From: Inia geoffrensis
Lineage: Eukaryota > Chordata > Mammalia > Artiodactyla > Iniidae
Direction: 5' to 3'
DNA length: 64,000 nucleotides
Assembly: GCA_036417435.1 (NCBI GenBank)
Contig: CM070899.1
Location: 377,001-441,000, forward strand
The notes under the pieces were generated by a model, which was not told the origin of the DNA, ran no database searches, and saw only the letters and a program-made list of their open reading frames with translations. Shown in pieces: positions 45,578 through 57,153 of the stretch; the stretch's first letter is position 1; every line of letters begins with the position of its first letter. A program made the translations under genes and the position numbers.

Positions 45578-48500
45578 ATGGGAATAGGAACATACATATC
45601 GATAATTACCTTAAATGTAAATGGACTAAATGCTCCCACCAAAAGACACAGATTGGCTGAATGGATACAAAAACAAGACCCATATATATGCTGTCTACAA
45701 GAGACCCACTTCAGACCTAGAGACACATACAGACTGAAAGTAAGGGGACAGAAAAAGATATACCATGCAAATGGAAACCAAAAGAAAGCTGGAGTAGCAA
45801 TTCTCATTATCAGACAAAATAGAGTTTTAAATAAAGACTATTACAAGAGACAAAGAAGGACACTACATAATGATTAAAGGATTGATCAAAGAAGAAGATG
45901 TAACAATTGTAAATATTTATGCATCTAACACAGGAGCACCTCAATACATAAGGCAAAAACTAACAGCCATACAAGGGGAAATCGACAGTAACACATTCAT
46001 AGTAGGGGACTTTAACACCCCACTTTCACCAATGGACAGATCATCCAAAATGAAAATAAATAAGGAAACACAAGCTTTAAATGATACATTAAACAAGATG
46101 GACTTAATTGATATTTATAGGACACTCCATCCAAAAACAACAGAATACACATTTTTCTCAAGTGCTCATGGAACATTCTCCAGTATAGATCATATCTTGG
46201 GTCACAAATCAAGCCTTGGTAAATTTACGAAAATTGAAATTGTATCAAGTATCTTTTCTGACAACAACGCCATGAGACTAGATTTCAATTACAGGAAAAG
46301 ATCTGTAAAAAATACAAACACATGGAGGCTAAACAATACACTACTCAATAATGAAATGATCATGGAAGAAATCAAAGAGGAAATTAAAAAATACCTAGAA
46401 ACAAATGACAATGGAGACACAACGACCCAAAACCTATGGGATGCAGCAAAAGCAGTTCTAAGAGGGAAGTTTATAGCAATACAAGCCCACCTTAAGAAGC
46501 AGGAAACATCTCGAATAAACAACCTAACCTTACACCTAAAGCAATTAGAGAAAGAAGAACAAAAAACACCCAAAGTTAGCAGAAGGAAAGAAATCATAAA
46601 AATCAGATCAGAAATAAATGAAAAATAAATGAAGGAAACAATAGCAAAAATCAATAAAACTAAAAGGTGGTTCTTTGAGAAGATAAAAAAAATTGATAAA
46701 CCATTAGCCACACTCATCAAGAAAAAAAGGGAGAAGACTCAAATCAGTAGAATTAGAAATGAAAAAGGAGAAGTAACAACTGACACTGCAGAAATACAAA
46801 TGATCATGAGAGATTACTACAAGCAACTCTATGCCAATAAAATGGACAATCTGGAAGAAATGGACACATTCTTAGAAATGCACAAGCTACCAAGACTGAA
46901 TCAGGAAGAAATAGAAAATATGAACAGACCAATCACAAACACCGAAATTGAAACTGTGATTAAAAATCTTCCAACAAACAAAAGCCCAGGACCAGATGGC
47001 TTCACAGGCGAATTCCATCAAGCATTTAGAGAAGAGCTAACACCTATCCTTCTCAAACTCTTCCAAAACATAGCAGAGGGAGGAACACTCCCCAATTCCT
47101 TCTACGAGGCCACCATCACCTTGATACCAAAACCAGACAAGGATGTCACAAAGAAGGAAAACTACAGGCCAATATCACTGATGAACATAGATGCAAAAAT
47201 CCTCAACAAAATACTAGCAAACAGAATCCAGCAGCACATTAAAAGGATCATACACCATGATCAAGTGGGGTTTATTCCAGGAATGCAAGGATTCTTCAAT
47301 ATACACAAATCTATCAGTGTGATAAACCATATTAACAAATTGAAGGAGAAAAACCATATGATCATCTCAATAGATGCACAGAAAGCTTTTGACAAAATTC
47401 AACACCATTTATGATAAAAACCCTACAGAAAGTAGTCATAGAGGGACCTTTCCTCAACATAATAAAGGCCATATATGACAAGCCCACAGCCAACATCATC
47501 CTCAATGGTGAAAAACTGAAAGCATTTCCACTAAGATCAGGAACAAGACAAGGTTGCCCACTCTCACCACTCTTAGTCAACATAGCTTTGGAAGTTTTAG
47601 CCACAGCAATCAGAGAAGAAAAGGAAATAAAAGGAATCCAAATCGGAAAAGAAGAAGTAAAGCTGTCACTGTTTGCAGATGACATGATACTATACATAGA
47701 GAATCCTAAAGATGCTACCAGAAAGCTACGAGAGCTAATCAATGAATTTGGTAAAGTAGCAGGATACAAAATTAATGCACAGAAATCTCTGGCATTCCTA
47801 TATACTAGTGATGAAAAATCTGAAAGTGAAATCAAGAAAACACTCCCATTTACCACTGCAACAAAAAGAATAAAATACCGAGGAATAAACCTACCTAGGG
47901 AGACAAAAGACCTGTATGCAGAAAATTATAAGACACTGATGAAAGAAAGTAAAGGCGATACAAATAGATGGAGGGATATACCATGTTCTTGGATTGGAAG
48001 AATCAACATTGTGAAAATGACTCTACTACCCAAAGCAATCTATAGATTCAATGCAATCCCTATCAAACTGCCACTGGCATTTTTCACAGAACTAGAACAA
48101 AAAATTTCACAATTTGTATGGAAACAAAAAAGACCCCGAATGGCTAAAGCAATCTTGAGAACAAAAAACGGACCTGGAGGAATCAGACTCCCTGACTTCA
48201 AACTATACTACAAAGCTACAGTAATCAAGACAGTATGGTACTGGCACAAAAACAGAATGATAGATCAATGGAACAGAATAGAAAGCCCAGAGATAAACCC
48301 ACGCACATATGGACACCTTATCTTTGATAAAGGTGGCAGGAATATACAGTGGAGAAAGGACAGCCTCTTCAATAAGTGGTGCTGGGAAAACTGGACAGCT
48401 ACATGTAAAAGTATGAGCTTAGATCACTCCCTAACACCATACACAAAAATAAGCTCAAAATGGATTAAAGACCTAAATGTAAGGCCAGAAACTATCAAAC

Positions 48501-49396
48501 TCTTAGAGGAAAACATAGGCAGAACACTCTATGACATAAATCACAGCAAGATCCTTTTTGACCCACCTCCTAGAGCAATGGAAATAAAAGCAAAAATAAA
48601 CAAATGGGACCTAATGAAACTTCAAAGCTTTTGCACAGCAAAGGAAACCATAAACAAGACGAAAAGACAACCCTCAGACTGGGAGAAAATATTTACAAAT
48701 GAAGCAACTGACAAAGGATTAATTTCCAAAATTTACAAGCAGCTCATGCAGCTCAATAACAAAAAAACAAACAACCCAATCCAAAAATGGGCAGAAGACC
48801 TAAATAGACATTTCTCCAAAGAAGATATGCAGACTGCCCACAAACACATGAAAGAATGCTCAACATCATTAATCATTAGAGAAATGCAAATCAAAACTAC
48901 AATGAGATATCATCTCACACCAGTTAGAATGGCCATCATCAAAAAATCTAGAAACTATAAATGCTGGAGAGGGTGTGGAGAAAAGGGAACCCTCTTGCAC
49001 TGCTTGCAGGAATGTGAATTGGTTCAGCCACTGTGGAGAACAGTATGGAGGTTCCATAAAAAACTAAAAATATAACTACCATAGGACCCAGCAACCCCAC
49101 TACTGGGCATATACCCTGAGAAAACCAAAATTCCAAAAGAGCCATGTACCAAAATGTTCGTTGCAGCTCTATTTACAATAGCCAGGATATGGAAACAACC
49201 TAAGTGCCCATCGTCAGATGAATGGATAAAGAAGATGTGGCACATATACACAATGGAATATTACTCAGCAATAGAAAGAAACGAAATTGAGCTATTTGTA
49301 ATGAGGTGGATAGACCTCGAGTCTGTCATACAGAGTGAAGTAAGTCAGAAAGAGAAAGACAAATACCGTTTGCTAATACATATATATGGAATTTAA
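45578..49396 (+). pseudogene. L1 no. 2 ORF2, several small lesions
   Basis: It begins MGIGTYISIITLNVNG and ends HIYGI, the full endonuclease, RT and Cys-rich layout. Lesions in order: a frameshift near 45810, a TAA at about 46626, a one-base deletion near 47405 (AACACCATTT for AACACCCATTT), and a stop and shift at about 49073 just before the last 80 codons. The RT box [11 protein letters not shown] is intact (about 47675). In the endonuclease the catalytic SDH reads SDN (SDNNAMRLD), so even a repaired frame would lack that His. The CX3CX7HX4C motif near 48960-49017 is kept, with HCLQEC at its end. Confidence 0.93.
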
Positions 49397-49766
49397 GAAA
49401 AAGAATGCTATGAAGAACCTAGGGGTAAGACAGGAATAAAGACCCAGACCTACTGGAGAACGGACTTGAGGATATAGGGAGGGGGAGGGGTGAGCTATGA
49501 GAGGGCGAGGGAGGGGCATGGACATATATATACTAACAAACGCAAGGTAGATAGCTAGTGGGAAGCAGCCGTTTGGCACAGGGATATCGGCTCGGTGCTT
49601 TGTGACCGCCTGGAGGGGTGGGATAGGGAGGGTGGGGGGAGGGAGACGCAAGAGGGAAGAGATATGCGAACGTGCGTATATGTATAACTGATTCACTTTG
49701 TTATAAAGTAGAAACTGACACACCATTGTAGAGCAATTATATCCCAATAAAGATGTTAAAAAAAAA

Positions 49767-49806
49767 AATAAAGTACACATAGGCTTCTGGAAAAAAAAAA
49801 AAAAAA
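49767..49806 (+). other. Short 3' transduced tag after the L1 no. 2 poly-A
   Basis: After the L1 A-tract (49758-49768) comes AATAAA (49767-49772). An 18-base unique tag GTACACATAGGCTTCTGG follows, and then a second A-tract (49791-49806). The signal-to-tail distance fits normal mRNA polyadenylation, so the source L1 RNA probably ended downstream of its own tail. Confidence 0.75.
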
Positions 49807-50817
49807 GGTGTGGTGCCCAGAGGGGGATTAAAGGCTACCATGAAAGACGATCTGGCAGATTATGGTGGTTATGATGGAGGATATGTACAAGACTATGTAG
49901 ACTTCATGTGACATTTTATCTTCTCCTGGTGTCTTCTTTCTCTTGCCCACCATCCCTTCAACATGCAGCACAACTTCCTTTCCTTTCAGTTCTGCCAAAT
50001 GCTACAATCAGAAGTGCAGTATCTTTTGTGCTGGTTATTTAACCCCTTGACCCTTAGGTGCTAACGTGCAAATGAGGGAACTTGGAACTTGCTGCCAAGG
50101 GGTTAAAATTGGGAACCTCCATTGCTACTAAATCATAGTTTAAAAACACAGACCTAATAATGTTGTTGTTGCTATCTGATTCCATAGCAGCAGTCACTAA
50201 ATTGGAAACAAAAGTTGCAACATGACAAAAAATTGTGTAGTATTTACCAGCACCCTTCAATAATACAGCCTTAACCATACCTCCTTGAACTACTTCATAA
50301 CTTGTCAAGAAAAGCAGTCTGCTGCCAGGGCATGGGGTGTGCACCTAGTATTAAAATTGCTCTGTCTTAAAATTGAGCGTGAGAATATTAAAAATACATT
50401 GTGAAGAAGACCGCTTATCTCAGAGTGAAGATACTGTGGCTGGAAAGCACTGGTTTGATACTTAAAAATTCAATGACCAAAACCCTCCAACTTTGAAGCT
50501 GAAGAAGATGAACCTCTCCATTATTGCATTCCCAAGTAGTGGAATCTCTTGGGCATAGACTGTCGAGTTTCTATTGATCGGACCGTTCTACTGATGGAGT
50601 GCTTCAGATGCGGGAGGGAAACTCCTTACCTGCTTTGTTTGCCTGATTTAAGAGTCTGAGAAACAAATCTCCTTTGTTCTCCGAGGCTGCAGTGGATCAG
50701 GTTTAATAGGGTTTGGGCATTTCCTGTCCTTTATAAAACGTGTTCAACCAACTGCGCCACTTAACTACGGTTTGGTAAATTGTTATGTTAACAGTTATGA
50801 CATCTGCAATGTTTTAT

Positions 50818-51163
50818 TGTTTTGTTTTGTTTTGTTTAACATCTTTATTGGGGTATAATTGCTTTACAACGGTGTGTTAGTTTCTGCTTTATAACAAAGT
50901 GAATCAGTTATACATATACATATATTCCCATATCTCTTCCCTCTTGGATCTCCCTCCCTCCCACCTTCCCTATCGGTACGCGGGCCTCTCACTGCTGTGG
51001 CCTCTCCCGTTGCGGAGCACAGGCTCCGGATGCGCAGGCTCAGCGGCCATGGCTCACGGACCCAGCTGCTCTGCGGCATGTGGGATCCTCCCGGACCGGG
51101 GCACGAACCCGTCTCCCCTGCAGTGGCAGGCAGACTCTCAACCACTGCGCCACCAGGGAAGCC
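50818..51163 (-). mobile_element. SINE/L1 3' end chimera inserted in EIF3J pseudogene 3' UTR
   Basis: Left part (50818-50973): the last roughly 135 bases of the young L1, minus strand, with a tail copied as GTTTTGTTTTG. Right part (50974-51163): a CHR-type SINE, also minus strand, ending CCACCAGGGAAGCCC, with no poly-A of its own between the two. One 14-base duplication CTGCAATGTTTTAT (50804-50817 and 51164-51177) flanks the whole, so both arrived together. Confidence 0.82.
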
Positions 51164-51958
51164 CTGCAATGTTTTATAAAGCAACTAGTTTAATAAAGTC
51201 ACTATTGTGAGGACTTAAATTTTGTGTTACCTCCTAAGAGATATTTTTGGAGAGTATAGAACAAAGCTCTTGGGACTAGAGTTCTCTGTATATTTATAAA
51301 GCTTAATAAGTGCTTGATGAGTAGATGCAGTTTTAAAACAAAAATGATTTGCGAGGTCCTTAATAATGTCTCCCTAGAGCAACAACGGTATGGAGCTGCC
51401 TTCCTCTTATTTATTTGGGGAAATTGCTTGGTTGTTTAGATACTAAGGCCTAATTAGGTACCTAGAAGAACTATTTATTTGGAGTAATTGAGCTTATAAC
51501 TCAGGTTGTGGCTGTAAGCAGAGATTGGGTGGTCTTCTCTGTTATATATTTTCTTTTAAGCAATTTAACCAAATCTGCGGCTGGAGTCTTATTTTGAAAC
51601 TGCCACAGAATAAAAAGTAGGGACACAGCAAAAAATGTTTTAAATTTCTCTTACACAGGAAATAGGAGCCTCAGTCAAAGCTCTGTAGACCACTAAGTGG
51701 AAGACAGGACCATCTAAATGATTTGAGGAATTAACCAAAAGCAGCGACTACAAAGCAATAATTACAGCCAATAAAGATTATTTTAAGGCAGACAAGGGCT
51801 AAGATTTCTTTAGCAGTAATAATGACACACACTGAATTTAAAATCTACTTTATTATACAGGTCAGTTTCTAATAAATGAAAATGTATCATCTGTTCCTTA
51901 ACTATGTAAATAATATTAAATTCCTTTGAAACTGGGGAAAAAAAAACCCAATAATTAG

Positions 51959-52400
51959 TAGAACAAGGACTGCTGAAGTGTTTAATATTGGGTCTTATTG
52001 AAAACACTTACTTACCTCAATAAGACAGTGAGAAGCAGGGCCTCAAGATATGTATGTATGCATGTGTGTGTATGTTTGTTTGCTTGTTTGTTTACCCAGT
52101 GGTTGCAGAGTTTGAGGACACACTGATTCCAGAAATAGGATATTCGGACATGAAAACCCAGAATGGGTTCAGGCGTCTGTGTCATTCAAAGGCTGGTTCA
52201 CAATGAGGACCTTGTCCTCTGGGGGCTGGTCCCTCAGTGGGAAGAGCTCTGCCTGCACAGGGTTTAGGGACATGGCAGGGGATGCATGTCCTCAAACAAG
52301 GGTGAGAATGTGGACCCTCAGCCTCCCACTAAGCATGGTTTAGGGGTCATCAGTCTGCTTCTTATAAGGTGGTCCATGTATTAAATACAAATTTTTCAGC
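51959..52400. other. DNA between EIF3J pseudogene and clan I V pseudogene
   Basis: No gene seen. It contains a short TGTGTGTATGTTTGTTTG run near 52063-52080. The right end resembles V-gene upstream flank. Confidence 0.55.
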
Positions 52401-52401
52401 T

Positions 52402-52417
52402 TCATGAATATGCAAAT
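52402..52417 (+). promoter_or_regulatory. V promoter heptamer and octamer of clan I pseudogene
   Basis: TTCATGA (consensus heptamer CTCATGA) at 52402-52408, one base before a perfect octamer ATGCAAAT at 52410-52417. The promoter has outlived the gene it served. Confidence 0.75.
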
Positions 52418-52522
52418 GACCTGGTGTGTCCTAGGTTAAATATGGGTGTTCCAAGCCCTGAGAACATCACCCAACACCCACACCCCTTCCTCCACAAGAG
52501 CCCCAAGAGCACAGCCCTCACC

Positions 52523-52949
52523 ACAGACTGTAGCTGGAGAGTCCTCTTCCTGGTCACAGTGGCTACAGGTAAGGGGCTCCCTGGTCTCTGGGTTGAGGAG
52601 GGATCTAGGATCAGTGAAGGGACGTTCCATCTACTTCTGTCTCTTGTCCACAGCTGTCCACTCCCAGGTCCAGCTGGTGCAGTCTGAGGCTGAGCTGAGG
52701 ACCTGGGAAATGAGGGAAGGTCTCCTGCAAGGTTTCTGGGTATGCCTTCACCAGCTACGCTATGATCTGATGTCCCTCAACAAGGGCTTGAGTGGATGGG
52801 ACAAATCTCCCCTAATGATGGTGACACAGGCTGTGCACTATAGTTGCAGGGCAGAGTCGCCTTGACTGTGGACACTTCCACCAGCACAGCTGACATGGAG
52901 CTCAGCAGTCTGAGATCTGAGGACACAGCCATGTCTTACTATGCAAACA
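52523..52949 (+). pseudogene. IGHV1: Immunoglobulin heavy variable pseudogene, clan I (IGHV1-like)
   Basis: The leader frame reads DCSWRVLFLVTVAT, but its start codon is ACA (52523-52525) instead of ATG. The donor GTAAGG (52569) and acceptor CCACAG (to 52653) are good. Mature V starts QVQLVQSEAEL at 52665. A small deletion in FR1 (after about 52700) and another in FR2 (around 52770-52790) break the frame. The FR2 deletion also removes the conserved Trp. The second conserved Cys is TAT (Tyr) in TCTTACTATGCA. Much of FR1-CDR1 and FR3 is still easy to align (GTATGCCTTCACCAGCTACG; GAGCTCAGCAGTCTGAGATC). It cannot make a V domain. Confidence 0.9.
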
Positions 52950-52988
52950 TACAATGTGATAACCTGTATCCTGAGTGTTTCAGAAACC
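52950..52988 (+). other. Degenerate V-RSS of clan I pseudogene
   Basis: Heptamer TACAATG (52950-52956; two mismatches to CACAGTG), a spacer of exactly 23 bases, and nonamer TCAGAAACC (52980-52988; two mismatches). The layout is preserved. The loss of the leading C would be expected to reduce cutting strongly. Confidence 0.7.
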
Positions 52989-53459
52989 TGAGGGACAGGG
53001 CAGCTGTGCTGGGACTGAGGAAACACAGGGATGATTGGGTTAAAGCCTTCCAGAGAAAATGGGGTTAGAAACATGTGTTTACTGGTATAGGAGGGATGTT
53101 CCGTACAATAAATATCCTGTAAGCAAAATTTAGGAACTACGGAGAAGCTCGAGTGAATAACGCACGTACGAGCCTTCCCATGAGGCTGTTGTGTTGACCT
53201 GAGTCTTTAAGTGACTTGGGGACCTAGCTGAGAGCAAACTGCTCCACCCCATGGGCAGTCCAGGTTTATCTCCATGGAGAAGCACTAACATGTGTTGCAG
53301 GTGCTTTAGCCACATTACACCCCCAGCCACGAGCGAGCGCTCCTGTGGCCCAGGTCCTCACCAGAGCCTGGTGCATCCATGTTCTGCGCTCCAGCCTCTC
53401 AGCATGCAGTGGTACCTCACAGTTGTTGCACCTTGCGATCCCTGATGACATGTGACATG
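52989..53459. other. 3' flank of clan I pseudogene, no gene seen
   Basis: No exon or RNA gene recognised, and no CTCF-like core near the RSS, unlike the clan II and III genes. Confidence 0.5.
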
Positions 53460-53990
53460 GCGCACCTTTGCAAGTGCTTATTTGCCATCTGTCCATCTTA
53501 TTTGGTGAGTTCAGAAATTCGGTCCACTTTTAATTGGCTTGCTTACTTTCTTTGGTTCAGTTATGAGTGTCCGTGTGCATTCACAGCACAAGTTCTTACC
53601 AAATATGCTAATTGAAAATATATTTTTCCAGTCCGTGGCTTGCCATTAGATTCCTTAACAGGGGCTTTCAGAGAACAAATGTTTTTCATTGTGATGCTTT
53701 CTAATGTATCAATTTTTTCCCATGGATCGTGCTTTGGGTCTTACATCTAAAAACTTGTTGACAAATTTAAGGACACCCAGAAGTTCTCCTGAGTTTCTGA
53801 GTGCAGGCCACCCTCAATGGGCGGGGTCGACGCTCCTTAACCTTGAAATGGAAGAACGGGGAACATGGAATTATGTGGGATTCTTCTCTGGGGGAGATTG
53901 GTCTCTTCTCCTCCACACGCTTTATTCCTTCAATCATTTATTGATATCTGTATGGACTCTTGGATATTTATTCTGCACTTTGAATTAAAA
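53460..53990 (-). mobile_element. Old L1 (L1M-type) remnant and adjoining old repeat
   Basis: Diverged L1 phrases in reverse (for example AGTCCGTGGCTTGCC). Around 53730-53830 it is clearly homologous to 17220-17330. L1 no. 3 is inserted at its right end, and homology resumes at about 61440. Confidence 0.5.
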
Positions 53991-55332
53991 ATAAACAGAA
54001 GGGAGAGACCTTCAAGATGGTGGAGGAGTAAGACACGGAGATCAACTTCCTCCCCACAGATACACCAGAAATACATCTACACGTGGAACAACTCCTACTG
54101 AACGCTGGCAGAAGACCTCAGACCTCCCAAAAGGCAAGAAACTTCCCACGTACCTGGGTAGGGCAAAAGGAAAAAGAATAAACAGAGGCAAAAGAATAGG
54201 GACGGGACCTGCACCAGTGGGAGGGAGCTGTGAAGGAGGAAAGGTTTCCACACACTAGAAGCCCCTTCACGGGGGGAGACTGCAGGTGGCACAGGGGGAA
54301 GGTTCGGAGCAGCGGAGGAGAGCACAGCAACGGGGGTGTGGACAGCAAAGTGGAGAGATTCCCTCCCAGAGGATCGGTGCCCACCGGCACTCACCAGCCC
54401 GAGAGGCTTGTCTGCTCACCCGCTGGGGTGGGAGGGGCTGGGAGCTGAGGCTCGGGCTTCGGTCAGAGCGCAGGGAGAGGACTGCGGTTGGCGGCGTGAA
54501 CACAGCCTGCAGGGGTTAGTGCACCACGGCTGGCCGGGAGGGAGTCCGGGGAAAAGTCTGGACCTGCTGAAGAGGCAAGTGACTTTTTCTTCGCTCTTTG
54601 TTTCCTGGTGTGTGAGGAGAGGGGATTCAGAGCACTGCTTAAAGGAGCTCCAGAGACGCTAACAGCATGGACCCCAGAGACGGGCATGAGACGCTAAGGC
54701 TGCTGCTGCCCCCACCAAGAAGCCTGTGTGCGAGCATAGGTCACTATCCACACCTCCCCTTCTGGGAGCCTGTGCAGCCCACCACTGCCAGGGTCCCGGG
54801 ATCCAGGGACAACTCCCCCGGAAGAACACACGGCACGCCTCAGGCTGCTGCAATGTCCCGCCGGCCTCTGCCGCCACAGGCTTGCCCCACACTCTGTGCC
54901 CCTCCATCCCTCCCCCCGGCCTGAGTGAGCCAGAGCCCCTAAATCAGCGGCTCCTTTAACCCCGTCCTGTCTGAGCAAAGAACAGACGCCCTCAGGTGAC
55001 CTACATGCAGAGGCAGGGCCAAATCCAAAGCTGAGCCCCGGGAGCTGTGAGAACAAAGAAGAGAAAGGGAAATTTCTCCCAGCCACCTCAGGAGCAGCAG
55101 ATTAAATCTCTACAATCAACTTGATGTACCCTGCATCTGTGGAATACATGAATAGACAACGAATCATACCAAACTTAAGGCGGTGGACTTTGGCAGCAAC
55201 TGTACACGTGGGGTTTGCTTTCTGCATCTAGTTCCTTTCTGGTTTTATGTTTATCTTAGTTTAGTATTTAGAGTTTATTATCATTGGTAGATTTGTTTAT
55301 TCTTTTGGTTGATCTCTTCCTTATATATATAT

Positions 55333-55333
<1 letters not shown>

Positions 55334-55374
<41 letters not shown>
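55334..55374. repeat. (AGAT)n microsatellite
   Basis: About ten tandem tetranucleotide units inside the L1 no. 3 5' UTR, preceded by a short TA run. Confidence 0.95.
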
Positions 55375-56207
55375 TTTTTTCTCTTTTTTCTCTTTGTGAG
55401 TGTGTATGTGTATGCTTCTTTGTGTGACTTTATCAGTATAGCTTTGCTTTTACCATTTTCCCAAGGTTCTGTCTGTCCATTTTTGCTTGTTTGTTTTTTA
55501 GGGTTTTTTTTTTTTTTTTGTATAGTCTTTAGTGCTTGTTATCATTGGCGTATTTGTTTTTTGGCTTGGTTGCTCTCTTCTTTCCTTCTTTCTTTTATTA
55601 TTACTTTTTAATTTTTTAAATAATTTTTCTTATTTTTTATTTTAATAACTTTATTCTATTTTATTTTATTTTTTTCTTTCTTTCTTTCTTTCTCCCTGTT
55701 CTTCTGAGCTGTGTGTCTGACAGGGTCTTGGTGCTCTGGCCAAGTGTCAGGCCTGTGCCTCTGAGGTGAGAGAGCCGAGTTCAGGACATTGGTCCACCAG
55801 AGACCTTTCAGCTCCACATAATATCAAATAGAGAAACCTCTCCCAGAGATCTCCATCTCAACACTAAGACCCAGCTCCACTCAATGACCATCAAGCTGCA
55901 GTGCTGGATGCCCCATGCGAAACAGCTAGCAAGACAGGAACACAACCGCACCCATTAGCAGAGAGGCTGCCTAAAATTATAATAATGTCACAGACACCCC
56001 AAAACACACAATCGGATGTGGTCCTGCCCACCAGAAAGACAAGATTCAGCCTCATCCACCACAACACAGGCACCAGTCCCCTCCACCAGGAAGCCTACAC
56101 AGTTCACTGAAACAAACTTAGCCACTGGGGGCAGACACAAAAAACAATGGAAACTACAAACCTGTAGCCTGCAAAAAGGAGACATCAAACACAGTAAGTT
56201 AAGCAAA

Positions 56208-57095
56208 ACGAGAAGACAGAGAAACACACATCAGATGAAGGAGCAAGATAAAAACCCACCAGACCTAACAAATGAAGAGGAAATAGGCAGCCTACCTGAA
56301 AAAGAATTGAGAGTGATGATAGTAAAGATGATTCAAAATCTTGGAAGTAGAACAGAGAAAATACAAGAAAAGTTTGATAAGGACCTAGAAGAACTAAAGA
56401 GCAAACAAACAATGATGAACAAAACAATAAATGAAATTGAAAATTCTCTAGAAGGAATCAATAGCAGAATAACTGAGGCAGAAGAATGGGTAAATGACTT
56501 AGAAGACGCAACAGTGGAAATAACTACCTCAGAGCAGAATAAAGAAAAGAGAAGGAAAAGAATTGAGGGCAGTCTGAGAGACCTCTGGGACAACATTAAA
56601 CACAACAACATTCGAATTACAGGGGTCCCAGAAGAAGACAAAAAGAAAGGGTCTATGAAAATATTTGAAGAGATTATAGTTGAAAACCTCCCTAACATAG
56701 GAAAGGGAACAGTCAATCAAGTCCAGGAAGCACAGAGTCCTATACAGGATAAATCCAAGGAGAAACACACCAAGACACATATTAATCAAACTATCAAAAA
56801 TTAAATACAAAGAAAAAATATTAAAAGCAGCAAGGGAAGAGCAACAAATAACATACAAGGGAATCCCCATAAGGTTAACAGCTGATCTTTCAGCAGAAAC
56901 TCCGCAAGCCAGAAGGGAGTGGCAGGACATATTTAAAGTGATGAAGGAGAAAAGCCTGCAACCACGATTACTCTACCCAGCAAGGATCTCATTCAGATTT
57001 GACGGAGAAATTAAAACCTTTACAGACAAGCAAAACTAAGAGAACTCAGCACCACCAAACCAGCTACACAACAAATGCTAAAGGCAATCCTCTAC
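56208..57095 (+). pseudogene. L1 no. 3 ORF1 remnant
   Basis: The start codon is ACG (56208-56210) where the family has ATG. The frame then reads through the coiled coil and RRM-like part (GVPEEDKKKG) and stops at about 56804 after a frameshift near 56735. The C-terminal domain follows out of frame. An open frame from 56016 runs into it but its first part is 5' UTR. Confidence 0.85.
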
Positions 57096-57153
57096 ACAGG
57101 AAACAAAAGAGAAAGAAAAGACCTAAAACAACAAACCCAAAACAATGAAGAAA

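Larger units (their letters stand above)
42277..49806 (+). mobile_element. Full-length young LINE-1 (L1 no. 2), plus strand
   Basis: Inserted in the Lys-rich codons of the EIF3J pseudogene. It starts with a G run and CTGGGAAGATGGCGG at about 42277-42300. A 2.3-kb 5' UTR, ORF1 (44627-45519), ORF2 (45578-49396) and a 3' UTR with a G-rich tract (49617-49655) follow. It ends in two poly-A tracts separated by a short tag. It is the same family as L1 no. 1. Each ORF carries a few small lesions, so it is recent but dead. The target-site duplication is ambiguous: only AAAGG can be matched because it merges with the A tail. Confidence 0.95.
41743..51948 (+). pseudogene. EIF3J: EIF3J processed pseudogene, split by an L1 and by a SINE/L1 chimera
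   Basis: An intronless copy of the mRNA for translation initiation factor 3 subunit J. A GCG repeat encodes the poly-Ala start, followed by VEDPVRKVGGGGTAGGDRWE and LTPEQLADQLRLKKLQEESD. After the L1 the C-terminal end reads MKDDLADYGGYDGGYVQDY and stops at TGA 49909-49911. A long 3' UTR then ends with ATTAAA (51916-51921) and poly-A at 51938-51946. The start codon is AGG (41759-41761), and frameshifts follow LEVAKKLL. The acidic/Lys-rich block between DEDVK and LEEPEE of the full protein is cleanly missing, as in an exon-skipped isoform. The 10-base duplication CAATAATTAG flanks it at 41733-41742 and 51949-51958. Non-functional. Confidence 0.92.
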
